Assembly: GCA_015488125.1 (NCBI GenBank) | Contig: WFOJ01000002.1 | Location: 1-7,712, forward strand | DNA length: 7,712 nucleotides | Source of the DNA: Mariprofundaceae bacterium | GTDB lineage: Bacteria > Pseudomonadota > Zetaproteobacteria > Mariprofundales > Mariprofundaceae | Reading direction: 5' to 3' | In this document: positions 1 to 6,247 of the stretch, piece after piece | How the letters are laid out: every line of letters starts with the position of its first letter | How positions within the stretch are numbered: the stretch's first letter is position 1 | Program-made: the position numbers and the translations under genes | Notes under the pieces: generated by a model | What the model was told of the DNA's origin: nothing | The model's database searches: none | The model's input: only the letters and a program-made list of their open reading frames with translations

Positions 1-901
1 CTTCACCGTGCTGCATACGCCCAGCGGCATTAATACAGGGAGCCAGATGAAAACTGATGTGTTCAACATTAACCTTGTTGTTTCGTGACCGGCATCGTTG
101 CAACAATGCGGCAATGCCCGGCGATGGCGATGTTTCCATTACCGACAAACCATAAGCCACCAACACGCGATTAACACCACGCAAATCCATGGCATCAGCA
201 ACAGTTGCCAGTGCCACACGATCCAGCAGACAACGCAAATCCAGGCATTGGCGCTGCTGTTTTGTAAGTCGTCGCCACAGTGCAATCAGCAGAAAAAACG
301 CCACGCCTGTCCCGCACAACAATTGATCGGCAAAACCACAATCTGCCCGTGCCGGATTCAACACAGCTTCAGCACGGGGCAGGGATGCTTCTGGTAAATG
401 ATGGTCGGTAATAATCATGCGCATGCCCAATGCACATGCTTCTTCACACGCCTGGTGACAACTACTGCCGGTATCCACACTCACACCAAGTGTAGCGCCC
501 TGCGCTACTGCCTTGCGCAAGGCAGACAAACTGATGCCATGGCCTTCGTTTACACGATGTGGAATACTGAAGCTGACACCAACACCCAATGCACAAAGCG
601 CCTGATAAAGTATTGCTGTACCACAAACGCCATCGGCATCAAAATCACCAAACACATGAATATGTTCACCCCGCGCTACAGCTTGAGCTAGCAGATCAGC
701 AGCTGCCGTCATATCCTGCATGGCTTCCGGGTCAGGCAAATCCTTTAAGCGAGGGGTAAAAAAGGCATCGGATTCACGCAATCCCCGCGCTTGCAGCAGG
801 GATTGCCAGGCATGCAGGGGTGAACTGGTACGCAAGGGTTGATGTCGCCACCTCAGAGGCTGACCGTCCAATGTGCGTAAATCACACAGGGATTCAGACA
901 T
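1..901 (-). CDS. recJ: RecJ single-stranded-DNA 5'-3' exonuclease, N-terminal 300 residues (partial)
   Basis: RecJ degrades single-stranded DNA 5' to 3' in recombination and mismatch or base-excision repair in the cytoplasm. The reading frame is open from an ATG at 901 to the left edge, so the C-terminal part lies outside the window. DHH-family motifs appear in order: GDFDADG (about residues 85-91), VDTGS (142-146), TDHH (165-168), LNPARAD (181-187), ATVADAMDL (232-240, the usual GTVAD block) and PCINAAGRM (288-296). These carry the expected metal-binding Asp and His residues. Two blocks are slightly divergent: VDTGS where VDCG or VDNG is more usual, and MDL in place of VPL. The ATG overlaps the stop of the upstream rpfE-like gene by 8 nt (ATGTCTGA), and no clear Shine-Dalgarno precedes it, so translation probably depends on coupling. 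The family is certain from the motifs; the exact start is likely. Confidence 0.95.
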   Translation of the reverse strand, partial: MSESLCDLRTLDGQPLRWRHQPLRTSSPLHAWQSLLQARGLRESDAFFTPRLKDLPDPEAMQDMTAAADLLAQAVARGEHIHVFGDFDADGVCGTAILYQALCALGVGVSFSIPHRVNEGHGISLSALRKAVAQGATLGVSVDTGSSCHQACEEACALGMRMIITDHHLPEASLPRAEAVLNPARADCGFADQLLCGTGVAFFLLIALWRRLTKQQRQCLDLRCLLDRVALATVADAMDLRGVNRVLVAYGLSVMETSPSPGIAALLQRCRSRNNKVNVEHISFHLAPCINAAGRMQHGE

Positions 902-1781
902 ACTGTAAAATATATTGACGTAACAGGTGGTTTTCTCTTCGCGGTTGATCCGCTTGCCATGGTCGCCCATTGCCGGCAAATGGTGAAAACAGCCGACCCA
1001 GCGACGAACGTCGCTTCAGCAGTGCCGCGCAGGGTTCATTACTCACGGCCAACACCATGGCATCGGTCCCGATGTCAACCCCTACCTCATGATCAATATG
1101 CAATAATTGCAGTGGAGTATGCTCACAAGTGGGGAGCAAGGCGTGATTACTTGCCACTGGCAAGGCAGTGACTTCAGGCAACGGCAAGGGTTGCGCTCCC
1201 CATAGCCAGAGACCGGAAACAGACAAGCCCTGCGATGTTCGCGAATACTGGAAAAGCTGTGTTTGAATCTCGGCCATGATACGCATCAGCAGCATGCCAT
1301 CTTGGCCCGGAACAGTACGATTGGGTAAACCGCAGGCGCTGATCTCAGCCAGTGATGGCGGCATGGCATCCAGTTTACGTCGGGAGAACAGCAACAGGTT
1401 AGCGCCGTTCGCCACCAGTCGCATATCATAGGCCGCCAATACCGGATTCAGCTGCGCGACCATTCTCGCAGCGTCTTCATCCGACCATGTCAGCTCGGTA
1501 AACGATGTCAGGTGAAATGCATCACGCGCCAATTGCGCATGATAGGGAGAAGCCAGCCAAACCTGTTGTTCACCATCCCGTGGCAAGGTATCGCCAGCCA
1601 GCAGCGCCGCTAATGAAGCCTGACACAACCAGCTATACCAGTTGAGCGCATCTCCTTTGGGCGCGTCAAACCAGTACACCCGATAATGCCGTCTGATTAT
1701 GGCCGCCTGAGACTGCCAGAGCGGATGAAGAACCAAGCCTCCCTGTGGATGCCGCTGTATGGCATCAATAATAATTTTCAT
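894..1781 (-). CDS. RpfE-like protein (family often annotated as phosphoglycerate mutase/regulatory protein)
   Basis: This 295-residue protein resembles the poorly characterised RpfE-type family found beside recJ in Xanthomonas and many beta- and gammaproteobacteria, whose members are often labelled 'phosphoglycerate mutase' by remote similarity. Visible family-like blocks are ASPYHAQLARDAFHLT (about residues 77-92; compare the usual D-P-V-H-L pattern) and a helix at 165-180 leading into SGLWLWGAQPLP (189-200), matching the family's S/N-LWLWGGG block. The stretch between them usually reads HPVN-x-R-E in the family and is replaced here by QYSRTSQG, so this is a divergent member. No signal peptide or membrane segment is seen. 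It is preceded by an 80-nt gap with only a weak ribosome site, and its stop overlaps the recJ start by 8 nt. Its enzyme activity is unproven, and I would not assume a mutase. The family call rests on motif memory and on the recJ context. Confidence 0.62.
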   Translation of the reverse strand: MKIIIDAIQRHPQGGLVLHPLWQSQAAIIRRHYRVYWFDAPKGDALNWYSWLCQASLAALLAGDTLPRDGEQQVWLASPYHAQLARDAFHLTSFTELTWSDEDAARMVAQLNPVLAAYDMRLVANGANLLLFSRRKLDAMPPSLAEISACGLPNRTVPGQDGMLLMRIMAEIQTQLFQYSRTSQGLSVSGLWLWGAQPLPLPEVTALPVASNHALLPTCEHTPLQLLHIDHEVGVDIGTDAMVLAVSNEPCAALLKRRSSLGRLFSPFAGNGRPWQADQPRRENHLLRQYILQYV

Positions 1782-1861
1782 ATTCGTTCATAAGCCGAAA
1801 AACACAATTGAGAAAAAAGTATGCCAAATAAAGGCACAACACACGACTTTCGTTTCGAAAA

Positions 1862-2140
1862 TCACATCAAGGGTGTATCTTTCGGCGCCTGCTCCTCGGC
1901 ATCATATTCCGCAATATAGCCGAACCGGCTTTCATAATGACGAATATTTTCAGCCAATGTGCGCATTAGCTGTCGTGCATTATGCGGGCTGACGATAACA
2001 CGTGCATTCACAACAGCAGCAGGTGCACTGTTAAACACACAGTCAACGACAAACTCCTCGCGCGTATGTGAAACAATAAACTGATTGGCATATACACCGC
2101 GCTGAATCTCCGGCGGCAATTGAACCTGTAGTTGCTTCAT
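1862..2140 (-). CDS. DUF3467 family small protein
   Basis: This protein of 92 residues has the hallmark DUF3467 pattern: GVYANQFIVSHTREEFVVD (about residues 15-33), then ARVIVSPHNARQLMRTL (about 46-62) and ENIRHYESRFG (about 64-74). Family members are small soluble cytoplasmic proteins of about 90-110 residues with no established function. The start at 2140 (MKQLQVQLPPE) is chosen because GGAG lies about 8 nt upstream and because family members typically begin with a few polar residues before PEE/PEI. The frame stays open to a GTG at 2212 that overlaps the upstream gene's stop, which would add 24 residues without family resemblance. It lies 68 nt after the ycgN-like gene and 80 nt before the rpfE-like gene, on the same strand. 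Its acidic C-terminal tail (EYDAEEQAPKD) is not part of the conserved core. Confidence 0.85.
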   Translation of the reverse strand: MKQLQVQLPPEIQRGVYANQFIVSHTREEFVVDCVFNSAPAAVVNARVIVSPHNARQLMRTLAENIRHYESRFGYIAEYDAEEQAPKDTPLM

Positions 2141-2208
2141 GGCGTCATCTCCGGCCAACACCATCTCCCTTTGCCCGCCAACAACATACCAGCGATCGGA
2201 AAAGCGAT

Positions 2209-2598
2209 TCACACCTTATTTTCATAAACACTTAACCCTTTCATGGAAACACCGGCCTCATGTACGCTCTCTGGACGTCCTGTGCGTAAAGGATGCCACG
2301 TCGGTAGGGGCATCCCCTGGGCACGAAGCCGGTAAGCGCAACTTTCAGGTAGCCAGGCAAATGCTTCAGCCGGCATCTGGCGAATATCCATACACTCAGG
2401 CACGCGCTGTTGACGATGAGCATAATCACGACAACGACAATGTTGATCATCAAAAAGCGCACAAGCAACATTGGTGAGGAACAACTCGCCGCTATCCTCA
2501 TCCTCATACTTCTGATGGCAGCAACGACCGCAGCCATCACAAAGCGCCTCCCATTGCTGCCGAGAAAGCATCTCCAGAGGTAATTCCCAAAACGCCAT
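2209..2598 (-). CDS. YcgN/UPF0260 cysteine-cluster protein
   Basis: This 129-residue protein matches the UPF0260 (E. coli YcgN) family, part of the wider YkgJ-type cysteine-cluster group presumed to bind zinc or an iron-sulfur cluster. The N-terminus reads FWELPLEMLSRQQWEALCDG, like YcgN's FW...W-E-x-LCDGC start. It continues with CDGCGRCC (Cys 20, 23, 26, 27), EDEDSGELFLTNVAC (Cys 46), CRCRDY (Cys 54, 56), ECM (Cys 69) and WLPESCAYR (Cys 87), followed by LPTWHPLRTG. Nine cysteines in all keep the family spacing. The C-terminus stops soon after LSVYENKV, roughly 15-20 residues shorter than my recollection of E. coli YcgN, which continues with V-I-D-W. The start at 2598 is favoured because a strong GGAGG sits about 5 nt upstream; a GTG at 2610 in the same frame lies within that ribosome site. 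Function unknown; the family call is firm. Confidence 0.9.
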   Translation of the reverse strand: MAFWELPLEMLSRQQWEALCDGCGRCCHQKYEDEDSGELFLTNVACALFDDQHCRCRDYAHRQQRVPECMDIRQMPAEAFAWLPESCAYRLRAQGMPLPTWHPLRTGRPESVHEAGVSMKGLSVYENKV

Positions 2599-2618
2599 CA
2601 CCTCCTCCACGGAAACAA

Positions 2619-2649
2619 CAACAGATCAGCAAACAACCGTCTGATGTTG
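2619..2649 (-). terminator. Imperfect hairpin after fimV, possible weak terminator or processing site
   Basis: Read on the minus strand, CAACATCAG and CTGATCTGTTG can pair (9 bp with a 2-nt bulge) around an 11-nt loop. The hairpin begins 6 nt after the fimV-like stop and is followed by TTGTTTCC, only a poor T-tract. It could slow or partly stop transcription before the ycgN-like gene or act as an mRNA 3' end stabiliser. The stem is GC-poor, so strong termination is unlikely. Confidence 0.3.
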
Positions 2650-2655
2650 CGGCAC

Positions 2656-5600
2656 TCAGTCCTTTTTCGGAACGTCATTCAAGCCGGTGATTTCTTCCAG
2701 CTCACCAAGCAAAGAAGTCAAATCAGGTTCATCACTATCAGATGCCTTCAACGGATCCTGGGTCTGCAGGGAAACATCCAGATCACCAGTTGAGAGGGAA
2801 AGATCCAGTGGTTCATCATCCTGCATTTCAGCTTCCTTGTCAGCATCAACACTGATCTCACTGGTATCCATATCATCCACCAGCATCGACATGGTGCTCA
2901 GCGTTTTGGTCAGGTCATCATCACCCTCACCTTCTGTCTCCATCGAGTCCAGTGCCGGTGTAATATCATCCACCATCATCGACATACTATCCAGCGACTT
3001 TTCAACATCAGGCTCGCCAAGGTCAACTGTTGTGGCGTCTTTTTTGCTCTCCATGGTGATGGTACTGATGAAATCCAGCGATTCAAAATCGGAATCACTA
3101 CCATCACTTTCACTGCCTGCTGAAAAATCAGCGACAATGGTTTCATCACTCGCTGCCTGTTCATCATCGCCACCATCAGCGGCAACATCATCAAAATTCA
3201 TTTCCAACATGGAGAGATCATCATCGACATCCAACGCATCATCGCTAAAGGTCAGTGACGAAGAAGCCGAGAGATCAGCATCATCACCAAGGTCAAAGCT
3301 CATATCATCAAGATTCTCTACGGAACTTTCATTCGTTTCTTGCCTGGCAGCAGGCTCAACCGCATCCATGACTGTCGATGCTTCAATCTCGCCGAGATCA
3401 AAACCCGAATCATCGTCTGCTGCAGAGGTATTCACGTCTACACCACTATCAGCAGCCTGACCGGAAAATGTTGCATCCAACTCACCAAGATCAAAGTCCA
3501 GTTCATCGCCAACATCTGCCGAAGTGCTTTCGGCAGTATCAGTTCCGATTTTAGCAGCTTGTTCGTCGCCTGCATCCGACATCGACAAATCCATATCACC
3601 AAGATCAAAATCAAACTCATCTGTGTTTTCTGCCGCTACCGACGAAGTTGCCTGTTCCGCATGCGTTGTCACAGGGTCATTATCTGATGGAGAAGACATA
3701 TCCATCCCATCAAAATCAAAATCCAACTCATCGGAAGATTCCGCCGTTGCGGCAGCCGAAGCCATGGCAGCATCCGTACCTACGGAACCCAGGTCAATAT
3801 CGCCGATATCAAAATCAAGCTCGTTGCTTTCCTGTTCCTGTTTCACGGCAGACATATCGACTTCGGCCGTTGAATCAGCTTCCATGGCATTCATGGTGCT
3901 CTCTGCTTCATCTTCTCCGATTTCCAGGGTCTCTTCCCCCGCAACAGAGGCAGCAACATCGGAAGCATCAATCCCCAACTCGGTTACTTCTGCTTCGAAT
4001 GCTTCAAGATCACTGCCGGAGAGTACGCCTCTGGCCTGTGCAATCGCATCTTCAATGCCTTTTTGCTCACCCTTGGCATGACGAACCTGCAACATCTTGA
4101 TATGCGCCTGAGGATCAGCCTTGTTCAATTTCAGTGCCATCTGCACCTGTTCTTCGGCTTCATCTTCCATGCCATAACGCAGGTAAACATCGGCCTCGGT
4201 CAGGTAATCCACGTCGGCTGAAGGTGCTTCGTCTTTCTCAACAAAAGCATCGAATTCCGAAGTATCTTCATCCGTCAGTGCCGGAATCTGCTCTTCCGGC
4301 AAATCAACTTTGGTACGAGTTCCCCCAATCGTTTGCGCAAACTCATCCTCGGCATCCATTGCTCCCGTTCCCGACTGTCGTGCCTTGGCGGCATCAGCTG
4401 CCGCCAGCAATTCTGCCGCTTCCATTTCCGAGGCATCAAATTCCGAAGACTCATCCGCTACCACCGGCTCTTCTCCGGCGAATGCATCATCTGAGGCAGC
4501 GGCAACCGCCGCCCCGCCGGCAGCAGCAGTTGCCGCAGCCGCTGCCTTCCGCTTACGCATCACCAAAAAAACAACAGCGGCCAGTATCATCAGCAACAGC
4601 ACCAGACCACCTGCCACCCACAGCATCGGCAAACCAAACACCGTCATTTCCGCTTTCTCTGCGCTAGCCGGTGTGGCGGGTTTCGGTGCTGGTTTCCCTT
4701 CTTGTTTCTGCTCAGCTACCGGTTTGACAACCGCAGGTGCAGGACCACTAACAACAGCAGGTTTGGTGGTCGTTGCAGATTCAGGCTTTGGCTGTTCGAC
4801 CGGTTTGGTGGCAGCTTTCACCTCAGCCTTTTTCTCAGTTTTCTTCTCTGCTTCGGCAGCAGTTGCGGGCGCAGCTTCACCCTTGCGAACTTTTTCAAGT
4901 TCTGCCTGTAAGCGGGCGATGCGCAGTTCCAGCTTCTTGTTGCGCGCCTCCAGCGCCGCCAGCTCGGCAGCACGTTGCTGCTGTTTTGCAAGCTGTGCCT
5001 CCAGTTCACCAAGCTTGGCCTTTAATTGCTTGTTTTCTGCCTCAAGCGCCCGCACTCGTGCTGTTGCGGCTGTTGCAGCCGCACCGGCAGTACCTGCAAG
5101 CGTTTTCGCGGTTGCCGAGGGTTTGCTGACGGCGGCTCCGCCTTTGGCCACTACTGGTTTGCTGGCTGCACCCGGTCTTTGCAATTTTGCAGCTTTGCCC
5201 GAAGCAGAAGAACCAACACGCACGCGTTTGCGATAACGGTTTTTTTGCGCTCTGGCAATATCAGCATATTTCGGTTGCCTGATCAGCTTCTTCCAGCGCG
5301 CATTATGCGCCATCAGAATACGACTGGATTCCGAAGCCGAATGACGACGCACCTCTGCCGCCGTCGGTACCTCCAGAAACGTGCCTGCTCTGATCAGGTT
5401 CATATTGTCTTCACCGAATTTTGCCCGGTTTTTCTCAAACAACGCCACCATCACCTGAGCATTGGTAAATGTATCATCAATACGCAGGCGTTGTGCCACT
5501 GTGGTCAGCGTATCACCCCGTACCATCGGTCCATAGCGGCTGATGCGCGCCCAGGATGTATCGCCACCGGAAGCAGCAGGTACGGCGTGATCAGGCGCCT

Positions 5601-6192
5601 GTTTCGCTGCTGGAGTAGTATTGCCGACGGAAGATTTTTCGGTGGCAGTAACAGTCTTGCCAACAGCAGCGGCCGTCACGGCAGCGGGCAGAGAACTGCC
5701 AGCTGCAGGATGTGGCTCGGTAGCAGTTGTTTTCGCGGTTGTTTTCGCAGCAGGCTGGGAGGTGAGCTGCTGACTGCGATATGCCGTGCCTGCCGCTGGC
5801 AGCTCCAAGAATACCACATATTTCTTGAAGTGCGTGGCATGGCCATAATGGATTTTCAACACCAGATTAAAAAACGGCGTATCAATCGGGCTGTTGGAAT
5901 TCACCTCAACCCGGCTGCCGCGCGCATCGGTTTTCAGCCAAACCTTGATTTTTTTCAGCACGGGATCGCGATACACTTCCAGTGTCCGGTAGTCCTCAGC
6001 GGTGGCAATATCAATGCTGACATTGGAAATCACTTCGTCATTTTCCAGCAGCAAGGGGATTTCCGCAAAAAACGGTTCACCCAAATGACTGGCAACCTCA
6101 ATTTTGCCCACGGCAACTGCCTGAACCATCCCTGGCGACATCAATAGCATCGCCATAAGCACATGAAAAATCAATAAGAATTTCCGAACCAT
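2656..6192 (-). CDS. fimV: FimV/HubP-like polar scaffold: LysM, coiled coil, one TM segment, acidic repeat-rich cytoplasmic region
   Basis: FimV/HubP proteins mark the cell pole and recruit pilus, chemotaxis and chromosome-partition factors. This one has 1178 residues. In order: signal peptide (about 1-25, cleavage near VQA); conserved FimV N-terminal domain beginning KIEVASHLGEPFFAEIPL (30-130); Ala/Thr linker; LysM-like domain starting YGPMVRGDTLTTVAQRL (220-276), likely peptidoglycan binding; basic stretch (300-330); coiled coil (379-437); Lys/Pro/Ala linker; transmembrane helix (about 518-545) followed by RKRK; acidic cytoplasmic part with a TPR-like unit (about 661-722), then FDLG-type repeats (791-970) and MSMxVDD-type repeats (1066-1107). 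The start at 6192 follows GGGAGG with a 5-nt gap; the in-frame upstream extension to 6279 lacks signal-peptide character and enters asd. Unlike typical FimV, no TPR-like FimV domain is seen at the extreme C-terminus, which ends ELEEITGLNDVPKKD. Codons are biased to Ala, Asp, Glu and Ser. The gene follows asd by 55 nt, the common proteobacterial position. Confidence 0.92.
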   Translation of the reverse strand: MVRKFLLIFHVLMAMLLMSPGMVQAVAVGKIEVASHLGEPFFAEIPLLLENDEVISNVSIDIATAEDYRTLEVYRDPVLKKIKVWLKTDARGSRVEVNSNSPIDTPFFNLVLKIHYGHATHFKKYVVFLELPAAGTAYRSQQLTSQPAAKTTAKTTATEPHPAAGSSLPAAVTAAAVGKTVTATEKSSVGNTTPAAKQAPDHAVPAASGGDTSWARISRYGPMVRGDTLTTVAQRLRIDDTFTNAQVMVALFEKNRAKFGEDNMNLIRAGTFLEVPTAAEVRRHSASESSRILMAHNARWKKLIRQPKYADIARAQKNRYRKRVRVGSSASGKAAKLQRPGAASKPVVAKGGAAVSKPSATAKTLAGTAGAAATAATARVRALEAENKQLKAKLGELEAQLAKQQQRAAELAALEARNKKLELRIARLQAELEKVRKGEAAPATAAEAEKKTEKKAEVKAATKPVEQPKPESATTTKPAVVSGPAPAVVKPVAEQKQEGKPAPKPATPASAEKAEMTVFGLPMLWVAGGLVLLLMILAAVVFLVMRKRKAAAAATAAAGGAAVAAASDDAFAGEEPVVADESSEFDASEMEAAELLAAADAAKARQSGTGAMDAEDEFAQTIGGTRTKVDLPEEQIPALTDEDTSEFDAFVEKDEAPSADVDYLTEADVYLRYGMEDEAEEQVQMALKLNKADPQAHIKMLQVRHAKGEQKGIEDAIAQARGVLSGSDLEAFEAEVTELGIDASDVAASVAGEETLEIGEDEAESTMNAMEADSTAEVDMSAVKQEQESNELDFDIGDIDLGSVGTDAAMASAAATAESSDELDFDFDGMDMSSPSDNDPVTTHAEQATSSVAAENTDEFDFDLGDMDLSMSDAGDEQAAKIGTDTAESTSADVGDELDFDLGELDATFSGQAADSGVDVNTSAADDDSGFDLGEIEASTVMDAVEPAARQETNESSVENLDDMSFDLGDDADLSASSSLTFSDDALDVDDDLSMLEMNFDDVAADGGDDEQAASDETIVADFSAGSESDGSDSDFESLDFISTITMESKKDATTVDLGEPDVEKSLDSMSMMVDDITPALDSMETEGEGDDDLTKTLSTMSMLVDDMDTSEISVDADKEAEMQDDEPLDLSLSTGDLDVSLQTQDPLKASDSDEPDLTSLLGELEEITGLNDVPKKD
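2871..2985 (-). repeat. Two-copy 31-residue repeat in the FimV-like C-terminus (MSMxVDD unit)
   Basis: The plus-strand 22-mers at 2871-2892 and 2964-2985 differ at one base and lie 93 nt apart. They encode SLDSMSMMVDDI (from residue 1066) and TLSTMSMLVDDM (from residue 1097) of the FimV-like protein. The exact 31-codon spacing and near-identity of DNA suggest a recent in-frame duplication or gene-internal recombination. A weaker relative, DDLSMLEMNFDD, occurs near residue 991. Confidence 0.8.
3280..3830 (-). repeat. Six imperfect repeats encoding the acidic FDLG-type motif of the FimV-like protein
   Basis: Plus-strand blocks of the form CACCAAGATCAAA recur near 3284, 3388, 3482, 3596, 3708 and 3801. 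They encode, from residue 791 onward, ELDFDIGDID, ELDFDFDGMD, EFDFDLGDMD, ELDFDLGELD, SGFDLGEIE and MSFDLGDDAD, spaced 31-38 residues apart. Sequence between the motifs is variable and Ala/Ser/Thr/Asp rich. The pattern resembles the acidic repeat region of HubP/FimV proteins, where such motifs are thought to serve as docking sites. Confidence 0.8.
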
Positions 6193-6213
6193 GCCTGCCT
6201 CCCTTCGGCCTGT

Positions 6214-6234
6214 CAGCACACTGCCCCTGTGCTG
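6214..6234 (-). promoter_or_regulatory. Hairpin in the fimV 5' leader
   Basis: Between the asd stop and the fimV start, the minus strand carries CAGCACA and TGTGCTG, a perfect 7-bp inverted repeat with a 7-nt loop (GGGGCAG). It ends 21 nt before the fimV ATG and just upstream of the GGGAGG ribosome site. It is not followed by T residues on this strand, so it is not a classical terminator. It may tune mRNA stability or translation, or be an accident. Confidence 0.35.
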
Positions 6235-6247
6235 CTTTCTATGTTTA

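Noticed and set aside
98..691. Two plus-strand frames in the left part of the window
   Set aside because: They lie opposite recJ, whose motifs are unambiguous on the minus strand.
1848..1860. Small inverted repeat TTTCG-TTT-CGAAA after the DUF3467 stop
   Set aside because: A 5-bp stem with a 3-nt loop and no T-run is too weak to call a terminator.
1782..1861. Possible promoter in the AT-rich 80-nt gap before the rpfE-like gene
   Set aside because: A CATACT hexamer resembles a -10 box, but no -35 box lies at 16-18 nt, so I do not call a promoter.
2687..3460. Plus-strand Ser-rich open frame of 257 codons
   Set aside because: The Ser codons are the reverse complement of GAT/GAA-type acidic codons in the FimV repeats. 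It has no start context or recognisable domain.
3280..3830. CRISPR-like array of regularly spaced repeats
   Set aside because: The repeats are imperfect, in frame, and encode conserved acidic protein motifs; the spacing is about 93-114 nt, unlike a CRISPR array.
4310..5236. Plus-strand Ala/Ser-rich open frame of 308 codons
   Set aside because: It mirrors the low-complexity Ala/Lys/Glu codons of the fimV linker and coiled coil; its composition is an artefact of the opposite strand.
5026..6147. Long plus-strand open frame (373 codons) opposite the fimV-like gene
   Set aside because: It is antisense to a clear FimV N-terminal, LysM and coiled-coil region. Its translation is rich in Cys, Arg and His with no family resemblance, typical of a shadow frame.
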